In this document: positions 11,939 through 23,827 of the stretch, in pieces
Numbering within the stretch: position 1 is the first letter of the stretch
Layout: every line of letters begins with the position of its first letter
Assembly: GCA_029959085.1 (NCBI GenBank)
Contig: JARWIR010000003.1
Span: forward strand, 24,815,505 to 24,879,504
DNA from: Nemophila menziesii
Taxonomy: Eukaryota > Streptophyta > Magnoliopsida > Boraginales > Hydrophyllaceae
Direction: 5' to 3'
DNA: 64,000 bases
Notes under the pieces: model-generated
What the model was told of the DNA's origin: nothing
Databases searched by the model: none
The model's input: the letters and a program-made list of their open reading frames with translations, nothing else
Position numbers and translations under genes: made by a program

Positions 11939-14096
11939 ATGGTTGAAATAGAACCTGCTCTTGACATTGCCATTGATGTGGATGATGTTAATCAACCCAC
12001 TGAAGGTACTCAACCCCCACCTCTTTCTCAGGAAAATACCATTGTTCCCCCTACCAAAAAAAGAAAAAATGTGACCTCGGCTAATTGTTGGGATCATTTT
12101 CATAAAATTTGGGTAAATGGCCTTAGGTATGGTGTTTGTAATTATTGTGATAAAAGATATGCTGCTAGTTCTGATAATCATGGGACTAATAACCTAAACA
12201 AACACATGAACCCTTTACGTGCTAATCGTTGTCCAAAATATCCTTTTAATGTTGTTGAAACTGGGCAGTCTACTTTAGGTTTTTCACCCAAAGGGGAGGG
12301 GGTTATGGAATCTTATGTTTTTACGCAAGAAAATGCTAGAAATGCCCTCGCTGAGATGGTAATATTAGATGAAATGTCATTTCGTGTTGTTGAAGGTGTC
12401 GGTTTTAAAAATTTCTGTTATCGTATGCAACCACTTTTTAAAATCCCATCTAGATGGACTGTTGCACGAGACATTGCAAAAAATTTTACTCAACAAAAAA
12501 CACTTTTGAAAACTCGTTTGAGGGGAAAAAGAATTAATCTTACCACTGATACTTGGACTTCAATTCAGAATTTAAACTATATGGTTGTTACTGCACATTT
12601 TATTGACGATAAGAAAACGTATAATTAGTTTTTCTATGATTGAGGATCATAAGGGGGAAACTGTGGGTTTAAAAATTCAATCAGTTTTACAAGATTGGGG
12701 GATTGATAAAATTCTAACAATTACTGCTGATAATGCGAGTTCTAATAATGTAGCCGTTGATTATATAATCAATAAATCATTGCTTCCCAAACCACCAATT
12801 ATATGCCAAAACAAATACTTACACATTAGATGTTGTTGCCATATTCTAAACCTTATAGTCAAATCTGGTTTGAAAACTATTCGAAATGCCATTGTACGAA
12901 TTCGAGATGTAGTACGTTATGTTAGATCATCTCCTAGCCGGTTTTTATGCTTCAAACGTTATGTTTCTCTAGCTAACATCACTGCTACGAGTATTGTTTG
13001 TCTTGATGTTGATACTAGGTGGAACTCAACTTATCTTATGTTAGATGGAGCCGAAAAATATGAGAAAGCCTTCAATGAAATGTTCAAAGAAAATAAAATG
13101 TTCACAGAGTATATAGAGGGTTTAGGCCATGGATTACCTACTGATATTGATTGGGATAATGCTCGTTTCTTGGTATCATATCTTAAACTATTTTATGACG
13201 CTACTTTACGCTTCTCTGGTACAAAGTATATAACTTCAAATTTATACTTCGATGAGATCCTTATTTTGTATCGAGGAATGTATAATCTTGGCCCGGGAGA
13301 TAACACTATTTTAGATTTAATGGCTTCGAAAATGAAGGAAAAATTTGATAAGTATTGGGGTGTAAATGCTCAGATGAATATCTTACTCTACATGGCGGCT
13401 ATACTTGACCCGAGAAAGAAGTTTGCTTATGTTAGATATTGGTTAGAATTTATGCATGGTACTATTCAAGTCAGCCCCTTAATTGAGGAAATCAGTAATG
13501 GATTAAAATCAGTGTTTGAAAGTTATTTTGCTATAGCAAATCCAATAGTTGTGCGCACTGAACCAGCTGCTGCATCAGAATCATCATCTTCCGCAACTAG
13601 CGATTCCCGAAAATTCTTTAGAGATCAATTCAAATTATTTCATGATTCAACACAAACTAAAAGTGGGAATACTGAGCTTGACAAATACCTTTCGGAAGCT
13701 ATTGAAGGCGATGATGATGAGCATTTTGATGCCCTGGTCTGGTGGAGGGGAAATTCTCAACGTTTTCCTGTTTTATCTTTAATGGCCCGTAACATTTTAT
13801 CTGTTCCTATTTCAACTGTCGCATCTGAGTCCTCGTTTAGTACTGGTGGAAGAGTTCTTGATAGTTTCAGGAGCTCTTTACACCCAAACACTGTGGAGGC
13901 ACTAATATGTACACAAAACTGGTTGCGCGAGTCTTTATCAGTAGAAGCCGCCATGGATAGAGTAGAAGAACTTGAGGCTGAATTTGGTAATATTTACTTG
14001 TGTATTTACTTGTGTATTTACTAACATTCTGACTTGTGTATTTACTTGTGTATTTTAGGTGCATTTGACATTACACCACCTGGAAATGTTGGATAA
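11939..14096 (+). pseudogene. hAT transposase with frameshift
   Basis: The start ATG at 11940 directly follows a TTTATCGCAG acceptor, suggesting a 5'UTR intron from about 11606. Residues 50-98 form a BED finger (C67-x2-C70 ... H89). The first frame closes with TAG at 12626; the second frame, open from 12585, continues into SMIEDHKGETVG, so one indel lies at about 12600-12640. The second frame carries the RNase H-like core with TADNASSNN, and around residues 376-445 the hAT dimerisation domain (LVWWRGN...PVLSLMARNIL..P.STVASESSFS). A 72-bp intron (13987-14058) with ACTTGTGTATTT repeats likely joins a last exon ending at 14096. Length (~700 codons) fits RICESLEEPER-type transposases. Confidence 0.85.
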
Positions 14097-14758
14097 AATA
14101 GCCTAAGTAACAAATTATTTTGGGTAAGCTAAACCCTTACCTTGTTATCATTGTGTTTTATATAAACTTGTAATGGTAGCCGCCTATTGTAGTGAGGTGC
14201 CTACTTGTTTAAAACACAATCAGGTGATGAGGTGTAGTTGGTTTTCCGGGAATCCCGTGCTATTTTCCAACTATATCTGAGGCCGATGAAAGTGTTTATA
14301 ACACGAGGCCTATGATGATCTACTTAATTATAAGCTATCTGCTATTACAAGCCTGTGATGACACTGTTCTGAGGCTTAAGGGTTAAATTTATTATGTTTA
14401 ACTTACTGATATATTTCAGAATGCTTTTTAGAAACAGGAAAATGGAATTTGAATGCTCCAGGAAGTGATTGTGATGAATTTGAAGTTGAAGCTTTTGAAT
14501 GTTGATTTTGATTGAATGTGTTGTAATATTTGTAATGAATTTGATTGTGTTGTAATATTTTGGAAGAATTTCATTAAGTTGTACCTTTTCTTTTGTGAAT
14601 TTGAGTAATTCAAGGGGTTAAATTGCAATTTGTAATAGTTAAGTTGTAAGATTTTATGAATCAGAGGGTATTTTGTGACTTAACTCAATTATATGGGAGA
14701 AATTTGCAATTTAAATTAATTTTTTAGCTTTATATTATAATTGCATTTCATATTTACA

Positions 14759-14937
14759 GGTTTAATTACCCTTGGGTAAACCCGGGTAAACCCGAGGGTA
14801 ACCCGTGTTTGGGTAACCCGAGGGTAGGGTAAAATTTAACCCTACCCTTACCCTTCACAAATCATGGACCCGGCTTTCTTACCCTACCCTTACCCTAGAC
14901 CCCAACCCGGGGTAAACCCGGCCCGTGCTCACCCCTA
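14759..14937. promoter_or_regulatory. Subterminal motif array of the hAT right end
   Basis: About ten copies of GGGTAAACCC, GGGTAACCC or their complement CCCTACCC/ACCCTTACCC crowd the final 180 bp, in both orientations. In characterised hAT elements such clusters are transposase binding sites needed for excision; that role here is inferred from position. Confidence 0.6.
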
Positions 14938-15064
14938 AGGGTAACTTCAAATGCTCTGATCAGATCCAACCACCTTATACCGTAGAGTGTGGAGACAAGA
15001 AGGCAGGTTTGAGATTTTTTTTCTTCCAAATCCTTCTCATTAAACATCTAAAATTATTACAAAG

Positions 15065-18000
15065 TTAACCAATTCCCGTAGAAACGGTTTCAGTTTTGAT
15101 TATTTCATCTAACCTAGATGGGTACGTGTCTAAACACGAGCTTTGCATTTTGCCACTTAGCTTATATTTAGATACCCCATCGGCTAGTCTATTCCTACTA
15201 TGATTAATCCATCGAAAAATAGGTTTACAATCCTCGGACACAAAATAAATACTTTTAATAATATTACAAATTAATGGAGAATTAAAATGGTTCCTAAGCT
15301 CTAAAGGTTGCATAACTTGGAGGCAATCATTCTCTATAATCACGCTTTGAGGAGGGAACTCTCGAGCGAGAAGACAAGCTTTTAGCACCCCCATAGCTTC
15401 TGCCTCTTTAGCGCTTTCCACCTTAATTTTCCAAGCTTTGCAAAATAGCACTTTACCTGAAAAATCCCTAGCAACACAAGATATAGCGCCATTATTATCT
15501 TTAGTAGATGCATCACAATTAATTGTTATAAAATTTATGGGAGGAGGAATCCATTTAAGTGTTTGTTCATTATTTTCTACCTCTATACTCACCTCGGTTT
15601 CATGAGTTTCACTTCTATTTTTCTTAGGCATAGCATTTTTATTTTTATTATCCTTTAGTTTATAGTTAACATCATTAGGATAAATTGTATTTTGATACTC
15701 TTCCCACTCTTTTTTAGCATTGTCTGAGCTTCTTAAAGGGTCAAGCTTTTTACCCTTGTATTTATATGCGCATCTACCTTTCCAAATGTGCCATAGAATG
15801 GTACATATTTTTTCATCATAAAATTAGTATCTATTCCTACCTCCTTCCTATTCTCTTTCAAACTTGCCATCCAAACATCTATCTTGGAGGTAGATTGGTT
15901 GCAAGTAATCAATTTAAAAGGGGAAGCAAACCAAATGGCTCTAGTCCATTCACAATTTAATACCATATGCTCAACAGTTTCAGTTTCTTTGTTACAAATA
16001 TCACAAATTGGGCTAGAAGTGATTTTTCTTTTATACACATTATCATTTGTAGGCAATAGATGTTTCACTACTTTCCATATGAAATTTTTAATTTTTGGTG
16101 CTACCTTTAAACCCCAAATCATTTTCCATACCGAGTTGTCAACCTGATGTGAGGAGGTAGCCTTATTGGAACAGCTATTCTTCTCTTCACATTCTTTTTT
16201 ATTTTTCATTATATAGTAACATTTTTTAACCGAGAAATTACCTTCCTTATCATGTATCCAAAAAGGAATATCCTTTCCTCTAGACAGAGGGATAAATGTA
16301 TCAAAAATAGATGTTGCTACCTCATTAGGGTAAGCATTTAGTATAATATCAATATTCCACTTCCTATCATTATTAACCATTAGATCATTTACTTTTTGTA
16401 AATCATTTCAATTAGGTTTAATAATCTCATTAAACCCATTTATCCATTTATCAGTATGTAAATTTATAGTATATCCATTACCTATCTTCCATTTTATATC
16501 TTCTTTTATAGCATTTCTCCCACAAATTAAATTCTTCCATCCCCAGGATGGTTTACTCCCTAATTTTGCTTCCATGAATGAAGTAATTGGGAAATATTTG
16601 CCTTTTAGTAATTTATAGAGTAATGTATTGTTATTATTGATCAAATTCCAGACCTGCTTACCTAGAAGTGCAATATTCATGAGATTGAGGTCTCGAAATC
16701 CAAGACCCCCATCTCCTTTACTTTTTGTTATAGAATTCCAGCTACCCCAGTGGCATTTATTCTTCCCATTACTACCCCACCAGAAATTTGCGATTTGTGA
16801 AGAGATTAAATCGCAAATTCTCTTAGGAATAAGGTAGGATGACAAGAAATAGTTGGGTAAGCTTTGTAAAACGGCTTTTATTAGAATTTCTTTACCAGCT
16901 AGAGATAAATAGAGATTTTTCCAATTTTCTATTCTTTTCAAAGTCTTTTCTACTAGTATATTAAGATCATTTATTTTAGATTTCCCCCATTCCGTGGGTA
17001 AACCTAAATAATTTCCCAAATTATTAGTAATTGGCATATTAAGTTTATTAGCCATATTTTTTTGAATATAATCTGGTGTGTTGGGACTGAACTTTACCCC
17101 ACATTTATTTAAGTTTAGTTTCATTCCAGTAGAGTAACTATACTTATTAATTACATCATTAAATCCGTCAATCTCTTCCATGTTTGCTTTCATAAAAAAT
17201 GTACTATCATTTGCGAAAAGCATATGAGTTACACTAGGGGCCAATCTCGCAATTTTTATCCCATTTAATATATGTTCTTCATTCTTTTTAGCAATAAGTA
17301 TAGATAACATTTGAGTAACTATACAAAAAAGGAAAGGCGATAAGGGGTCTCCTTGTCGTAATCCTCTTTGGGGGTTATCAATTTTGATAGGTGAACCGTT
17401 TAATAAATAAGAGTATGTTACTAAAGTAACACATCTCATGATTTTACTAATCCATTTCTCGCTAAAACCCATTCTTTCCATTATGGTTTTTAAAAAATCC
17501 CACTCGACATTTTCGTATGCCTTTTGTATATCGGCCTTAATGGTAAGATAATGGGTTTTAGTTTTCTTTTGTTCTTTAATATATGTAATAACTTCATGAG
17601 CCACCATGGTATTATCCTGTATATGCCTTCCAGGTACGAATGCGGATTGATTTTCATCAATTATTGCATTCATTACCGGTTGCATTCTATTAACAAGGAT
17701 TTTGGCAATTATTTTGCAAATAAAGTTCGAGCAACTAATAGGGCGGAAGTGTTTTATAGTGATAGGTATAGGTATTTTAGGTATAAGTGAAATATACGTG
17801 TGATTAATTTCTTCCAAACTGCCACCATTATACCAAAATTCATTAACCAGTTTAATCACATCACTTTTAATAAATTCCCAATACTTTTTGTAAAATACAC
17901 CCGAGTAACCATCGGGTCCTGGGGCTTTATTAAGCCCAAGACCATCAATGGCATGTGTGATATCTTCAATCAAAAGGGGTTTATCCAAAGATTCATTCAT

Positions 18001-19300
18001 GTTTTTGTTAATTCTTTGTTTAATAAGGTTTGAAATAGAGGTATAATCTCTATTTCCAATAGTTTTGAAGATATTATTGAAATAAGTACTTATTTCATTT
18101 TGTATCTCAATATAATTGTCCACCCATATTCCATCTTCTTTAGTAATGTTTTTTATTTTGTTAATCTTTCTTCTTTCTTTTGTAGCTGCATGAAAGTAGG
18201 AGGTATTTTTTTCTCCTTTTTTGAGCTATAAGACCCTTGATCTATTGGCCCAAGAGTCCTCCTCCTTACACCACAGCTTTTCTATTTCTTTTACAATTTT
18301 ATGATATTCATCCCAATTCTTAGTACTAGGGTCATTATATATATTTTCTAATTTTTCCATGTTCTTATCAATTTCTTTCCTATTGTTTTTGAACTTCTTT
18401 TTACTCCATTGAATAAGGAGTCTACTACATTTTTTCAGTCTATTGTTAAGCACATTCCTAAACATGCCAAAATTGTAATTTTTAGTGCTCCATACTTTTT
18501 TAATAATTTTCAAACATTCATTCTCTTCTGACCATTGATTTTCAAAATAGAACCTCCTGTCTTTATTAATATAAATATCTTTCATAAATAAGACTTGGGG
18601 CAAGTGATCTGACCCTATAGCTGGTAGAAGTGCAATCCAAGCTGTAGGATAGATCTTACCCCACTGTTCATTACAAAAACCCCTATCAATCAGTGTTTTT
18701 ATCATCTCACCATCATTTCTCTTATTTGACCAGGAATATTTGCACCCTTTTTGAACAATTTCCTCAAGTCTATTGTGTTTTATAAAACCATTGAATTGTT
18801 TCATATTTTTATTAAATTTAATATCACCTCTTTTTTTATCAGATAGGTTTCTAATGTTGTTAAAATCACCAATAAGGTTCCAAGGTTCATTATTTTTAGG
18901 CTTACAGCTACTAAGAAGGTCTAAGCAAGCTTCTTTATATTGATCAGTAGGGGCTCCATATACAAAGGTTGCGAAGTATTCATTATCATTATCATCTTTA
19001 ATTTTACAATGCATATGATTGTTAGTTTTAGAAATAATATTGATATTAATATCACTTTTTGCAAATAATGCCAGCCCCCCACTAAGTCCAATGGGTTCCA
19101 CTGTATCTATAAGTTTCATATTTATTAATTTCTCTAATTTTTTAATCGTAAAGAAAGTATTCTTAGTTTCAGATAAGAATAGTACCTGAGACTGTTATTT
19201 TCTCACAATACCAGTAAGGGTCTAGACTGTAAAGGATGTGCCAATCCCTTGACAGTTCCAGGCTGTTTGTGTCATTGACCTTCTTGGGGTTGATGTGGGT
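15065..19300 (-). pseudogene. LINE ORF2 polyprotein (APE endonuclease, RT, zf-RVT, RNase H), inactivated
   Basis: It begins near 19290 with WNCQGIG and has in-frame stops in its first ~30 codons. From 19119 to 16408 one frame runs EN then RT, broken by TAG at 18226-18228 where related elements have a residue before LKKGEKNTSYFHA. RT shows ADIQKAYENVEWDFL, QRGLRQGDPLSPFLF and an active-site box reading FANDS (codons at about 17217-17206) instead of F-A-D-D, so a catalytic aspartate is replaced by Asn. TGA at 16408-16410 interrupts before the zf-RVT part (CDICNKETETVEHMVLNC). A frameshift near 15825 precedes RNase H (NCDAS, KEAEAMG, NRLADGVS). Confidence 0.92.
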
Positions 19301-19428
19301 CAACCCTGCAAACCACTTCATTTGATACATTTTCGAGCTGCTCTTCATCCTTTTCTCCATCCGATTGATTCCCAAGCTCTTCTTCACCCGAGAAATCAGC
19401 TATAACCTCCATTTCTTCATTCTTCTTG

Positions 19429-21054
19429 TTAACTTCTTCTTTCAATTTGTTCGCATTGTTCTTCTCTTTTTTCCAATTGAAAGCTACATAGGGTTTTCTG
19501 CCTTTTCTGGTTGACTTGAGTGCTTAGATAATTCCTCAATTTGCTCGCTCTAAGTTTGACTGATAGTCTACCAGTTGATTCTTCATAAACTCTTTTAGCC
19601 GCTCTTTTCTTAATCAATTGTTTCTCGTTGCTACAATTTTGGAATAGGTTAATGGAAATAGGAGTAAGGTTTTGTAGTTTATTAGGTTCAGATGTGTTTT
19701 GATTGATAGGATATGAAGATGAAGCATTGACTGTTTGATTTCCATTGGAAGCGGGTGTTGAAGGAGAGTTAGGGTTCGAGAGAGATTGGGGGTTTTCAGA
19801 TATGTTGATTTTGTTTTGATAAACCGATAATTGATTAACACTCTGGGTTGTTGGACTTGGGCTTTTGTTAATTATTTTTGGAGAGATTAAAAAATTTGGG
19901 CTTTTAATAATATTTAATGGGCTTTTGTATGACCCAAACTGAATAGATGGTTCGTGGGCGGGTGGGGTTTTAAGTTGACTCAGCATATGACTTGCCAGCT
20001 TGGCAAGTCTGTCTTCTTTCTCATTACTAACCGCCAAAGCCAAACCCTTTCCTTTCTCTTTCTTCTCCACACCACTACCACTCGACCCATCGTCCTTTTT
20101 CATTTCCGCACCATTACCATATCCTTGTCTCTTGTGAGTACCTTTTTTCGTACTAAATTCAAAGATAACGACGTTATGTTTGATGCCGTTGTTAGCTCCG
20201 TTACTGGGTTCACTCATTTCCATCGAGACCGAGTCGCCTCCATTGTTGAACTGAGGTAATGATTCTTGTCTTTTTTGTTCATAAACTTGGGTATTTTCCT
20301 TGCTTTTGATGCTTTCTTTCTGCTCTACAACTAGTTTGAGCACAAATTTTTGGGTAGGACCCCGATTTGAGATTTTAATCCAAGCCCCTATTTTGGGGAA
20401 AACTTTAGGGTTCTTACAATTTAATTCCTCATGCCCAAAAATTCGACACCCATAACAAACCTGACCAATATTTTCGTATTTAAACTTGATCCATGATGAT
20501 TTGAACTCATTTTCCCAGTAGTTAATCCCCGCAATTAGAGAGTTTTTGATATTCCAGTCCACTCTAATTCTTGTAACTGAGTTCTCGTCTATCTCAAGTG
20601 AAATTGGGAGTTCTATTTCGTGTACTTGACCAAAATAGCTGAACATATTATCAATACATTTTGTAGTTAGTAGATTCGCCGGAATACCTGTGAGTTGAAG
20701 CCATGGAGTAGTATTGTTAACTTCTTTCTTAGCTCCATTTTCATATTCATTTATAGCTAAATGTTTGCCTTGAACTGTCCAGGGTCTCTGATTCCATACT
20801 TTTTCTTTGTCTTCAGATGCTCCAAACTTGATGATGAAGGTATTATCTCCACACCTTTCGACTTCAGCTTGTTTTTTTAATTCCCAGTATTTGTTAATGT
20901 GGTTTTTGATAAAGATATGGTTGAATTTTTCTTTGTGTAGCAATTTGGCTAGAAGCTTATGTTCAAAGGCCACTCTATATTTGGAAGATTCATCTGGTGT
21001 AACAACAAGTTGATTGTTCTTAGCAAGAGGATGGGAAGAATCATAAAAGTTCAT
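19429..21054 (-). CDS. LINE ORF1 protein (DUF4283 and CCHC zinc knuckle)
   Basis: This 541-codon open frame is the only intact ORF of the LINE. Residues ~25-110 match the DUF4283 pattern of plant LINE/gag-like proteins (LLAKLLHKEKFN..., TFIIKFGASEDKEKVW, RPWTVQGKHLAI). Residues 200-213 form a CCHC knuckle, C-x2-C-x4-H-x4-C. The C-terminal half is low-complexity, rich in Ser, Pro, Asn and Gln, ending in a basic tail. ORF1 proteins bind LINE RNA and form the ribonucleoprotein particle. It ends just upstream of ORF2 on the same strand. Confidence 0.88.
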   Translation of the reverse strand: MNFYDSSHPLAKNNQLVVTPDESSKYRVAFEHKLLAKLLHKEKFNHIFIKNHINKYWELKKQAEVERCGDNTFIIKFGASEDKEKVWNQRPWTVQGKHLAINEYENGAKKEVNNTTPWLQLTGIPANLLTTKCIDNMFSYFGQVHEIELPISLEIDENSVTRIRVDWNIKNSLIAGINYWENEFKSSWIKFKYENIGQVCYGCRIFGHEELNCKNPKVFPKIGAWIKISNRGPTQKFVLKLVVEQKESIKSKENTQVYEQKRQESLPQFNNGGDSVSMEMSEPSNGANNGIKHNVVIFEFSTKKGTHKRQGYGNGAEMKKDDGSSGSGVEKKEKGKGLALAVSNEKEDRLAKLASHMLSQLKTPPAHEPSIQFGSYKSPLNIIKSPNFLISPKIINKSPSPTTQSVNQLSVYQNKINISENPQSLSNPNSPSTPASNGNQTVNASSSYPINQNTSEPNKLQNLTPISINLFQNCSNEKQLIKKRAAKRVYEESTGRLSVKLRASKLRNYLSTQVNQKRQKTLCSFQLEKREEQCEQIERRS

Positions 21055-21427
21055 AATGAGCAGTTATGCGAGGGTAGTGGAAGTGAGAAGGAGAAGAATG
21101 AAGGGAAGAAACTTGATTGCAAGAAGAGGAGGGAATTCTAGTTTATTGTAGTATTTTGTAGGATTTAAACTAGAATGTAGGAATTTCACTCAAACTTTTT
21201 AGTGATTTGAGTGAAGGTTTTGGTTGTGTTTAGATTATGTGTTTGTTTGGGAGGAGAGAGGGTAGAGAGAATTTCATAACTTCTTTGCTTCTTTTGGCAG
21301 GTTTGAGATGAACCCAAAGGTAGGATGTGAGCTGTTGTTTTGGTAATATAAAAAACAAAGACATTTTTATTAGTTTTCTACTCGTATATTATAAAGGGCA
21401 AGTAAAAAGTTCGAGAGCTATAGAAAT

Positions 21428-23573
21428 TAGGGCTGCACACGGATCGGTTAACTGACCCGAGGTGCCCAACCCTATACCTAATCCGAATTTTCGGTTTTAA
21501 AAAAATAAAACCCAAACTCTATTTTTTTATTAAATCTGCACGGGTTGGGTTAGGGCGGGTAAGGTCGGATTTGGGTCGATTTCGGGTTTAGTCAACGCTT
21601 AGTCAAACACACTTAAAAAGTAATTAAAAAATCTACATTCATTTAATAATTCTTGAAATAGAAAGTTTACCAAAATAGAAACTTATTACATATAGTAAGT
21701 TTGTAAAAATAACAAGTTGCAGAAATAATATTACAATTTTACAACCATGAGTTTTTCTTAGTTTACCAAAAATACACAACATTTCCTTACAAATACATAA
21801 AACTACCAACTTAAAATCACCAAAATGTACAACTTTTCATTCCAAATACAGAAAATGCAACCTCTGTTGTGTAAAAAAAGACATTGTTGTACAAAATTGG
21901 TTGCATTTCTTCATTCCTTCCAAAAATTCTGTTAATCCATTCACCTGACCTGCATTTATCCAATAAATTGGACAAGGGAAAGGTTACACTTTTGCCTCAC
22001 ATTATAATTTCATCACTGCCTTATTTAGGGACCGCTTAGGGACAAAGGGACAACTTTTAAAACTTACAAGTTACTAAAATCCCAACTAAAATGTTGCCAA
22101 CTCAACCTTGTATTCCTCATAGCCTCATAAAAATATATTTGTAATCGTAGACACAGGAATTAGGGAGATGGAAATTAAATCTAGTTGAAAAATGAAGTTA
22201 CTTGTAATTGTTTAAAAAGAGTCATTGATTTATACCATAGGTTATTGGTTACAAATGTGTTAAAGTGGACCCAGGGGTGGTCTCACTCAACTCATCCAAA
22301 CCAAAATAACCTGTTAAAGACAAGAAATTAAGAAAAAACATTAAGTTAGAATCTGAATAACATAGGAAATCAGTAATAAGATTGTTCAAGTGTTATATCA
22401 CTTCACAAATGAAAGTAAAACTATGAATACAATACACTTATTTACCCTAGCCATACATAATTAAAGTCATATATATATATATTGATTAAGTGTTCTTTAA
22501 TGTAGAATTTAGTGAAATACCCCTTGATTTCATTAAAGTCTTCATTGAAGAACAATTAATCCATATCTATATAACTGTATTCTACAATCTACATTAGCTA
22601 ATCAATAGAAAAACCTTTTGGATGTTCTAAAAACTTATAATGCACAAAAAAAAACCAGAGAGTGAAGTGGTATAGGATTATTACCTTATATGACATTGGA
22701 AAAACAAACAAAGCAGTAAGCAACCAAAAGCCAACCCACTTTCAACTCATATTTGCGAGTACATGCAATTAGCAAATAGAAAGACATTATAAATCATTAT
22801 TCATTCTCCAATACACATAACACAATAACTTATAAATGTACAAACAAAACCAAAGTTTGAAAGTCAGAATTTGCATTTGAATTTGACAAATCAGAAGCTA
22901 TACGTATATCAAAGTATTAAACAACCCAGAAACAATTTAAATCCACTTATACGGGTTTTAAAACTCAACTCCTTTTCAAATAAGATTCTTTCCTTTTGAA
23001 TTTCTCAAAATCAAACGCAAATAAAATGAATTAGGGTTTATCATTTCAAATCCAACAATACTACTCAAGCAATTAATTAACAACCTATCAGATTAAATAT
23101 ACACACAAATTAGGGTTAAGCGCATAATACCTGAACAAAAGGGCTTTTGATTTGAGATATCCAAAACCGTGCCTTTAAGGCTTTTATAGGCTTCATCTAA
23201 TCCTCTAGTAACCAAGCATATAAAATCTCATTCACCTTAACCATGGTCAGATTAAACAACCGGGGTAGCAAATGTAGGACATCATTCAAGCAATTAGCGC
23301 GACTTATGTATTTAGGTGGAGTATTTAATGCGGTGTACTAAAACCCTCTTTTAACCAGCGGGATTTGACGGAAATGGAGAAGAAGAGCCAGAGAAAAGCG
23401 GGCTATGATTTAGGGTTATGGTGAGAAAGAGGGTTTTGTGAGAGAAGACGAGACAGAGTGATAGGATAGGGTGAGAATGAGAGAGCAAGGTGTGTAGCGT
23501 GTAGGTTACTTACATGCTTAGCTTTTGCCCCTTCGAATTTCCAAACGGTTTTTGGTTTTCTTTTAATACATAT

Positions 23574-23638
<65 letters not shown>

Positions 23639-23814
23639 ATAAAAAATATTAAATATCATATATTCGGATCGGGTTGGGAAACATCGGTTTCGGGCGACCC
23701 AGAATTAAAAATAATTATTCCAACCCTATTGGGTCGGCGGGTATAGGTTTTTAGGGTCGGGTGGGGTCGGGTTTTGCGGGTTTGTGGATTTTCGGATCCG
23801 TTTGTGCAGCCCTA
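21428..23814. mobile_element. Non-autonomous hAT element, 2387 bp
   Basis: Left end TAGGGCTGCACACGGATCGG and right end complement TAGGGCTGCACAAACGGATC form an imperfect inverted repeat. The target duplication is a perfect 8 bp. Subterminal regions are rich in GGGTCGG/GGGTTGGG motifs at both ends. No transposase ORF exists; the interior is AT-rich. A gene-start-like stretch at 23340-23510 (minus strand, CT-rich leader with ACCCTAAATC motifs) may be a retained 5'UTR or promoter of a deleted transposase. The termini resemble those of the autonomous-type hAT at 10984 only in the first eight bases, so it is a different family. Confidence 0.88.
23581..23632. repeat. (TA)n microsatellite
   Basis: About 26 uninterrupted TA units lie inside the non-autonomous hAT element. 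Such a tract is prone to length change. Confidence 0.95.
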
Positions 23815-23827
23815 ATAGAAATCATTA

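Larger units (their letters stand above)
10984..14937 (+). mobile_element. hAT transposon (Ac/RICESLEEPER type), 3954 bp
   Basis: Terminal inverted repeats are TAGGGCTGAGCAAG at the left and the complement of TAGGGGTGAGCACG at the right, matching in 12 of 14 bases, with a perfect 8-bp target duplication outside. It carries one transposase gene on the plus strand with a BED zinc finger and a C-terminal dimerisation domain. The last ~180 bp are packed with GGGTAAACCC/GGGTAACCC-type motifs, and GGGTTTGGGT motifs occur at the left end, as expected for subterminal transposase binding sites. One frame break makes this copy probably non-autonomous. Confidence 0.93.
10976..14945. repeat. 8-bp target-site duplication of hAT element
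   Basis: AGGGTAAC occurs immediately outside both element ends, at 10976-10983 and 14938-14945. Copy B has a single copy of the corresponding sequence (GAGGGTAC near 53459), so the pre-insertion site is visible. An 8-bp duplication is diagnostic of hAT transposition. Confidence 0.9.
15016..21295 (-). mobile_element. Full-length L1-type LINE, 6280 bp
   Basis: On the minus strand the order is a 5'UTR, ORF1 (19429-21054), ORF2 with endonuclease, reverse transcriptase, zf-RVT and RNase H (about 19300-15065), a short 3'UTR and a poly(A) tail (T run at 15016-15022). A 14-bp target duplication encloses it. This is the layout of plant L1-clade elements that have acquired an RNase H. ORF1 is open, but ORF2 has several nonsense codons, a frameshift and a mutated RT active site, so this copy cannot retrotranspose by itself. 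Confidence 0.95.
15002..21309. repeat. 14-bp target-site duplication of full-length LINE
   Basis: GGCAGGTTTGAGAT occurs at 15002-15015 and again at 21296-21309, directly flanking the poly-T start and the 5' end of the LINE. Copy B has one copy of the equivalent site (TTAGGTTTGAGATGAGCCC near 53530). Confidence 0.9.
7402..21350. repeat. Segmental duplication, copy A (interrupted by hAT and LINE)
   Basis: From ACATAAAGCTAAAGTAATAA at about 7402 the sequence is collinear with 49574 onward, and the match runs through the PPR gene and its 5' flank. In copy A the homologous DNA is 7402-10983, 14946-15015 and 21310 to about 21350. The gaps are exactly the hAT element and the full-length LINE, each bounded by its own target-site duplication. 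Copy B has neither insertion, so both post-date the duplication. The opposite junctions share no flanking homology that I can see. Confidence 0.85.
21420..23822. repeat. 8-bp target-site duplication of non-autonomous hAT
   Basis: ATAGAAAT is found at 21420-21427 and 23815-23822, immediately outside the inverted repeats. Confidence 0.9.

Noticed and set aside
13867..14064. Minus-strand ORF opposite the hAT transposase with repeated KYTSKYTS
   Set aside because: It is a shadow of the repeat-containing transposase intron (ACTTGTGTATTT units).
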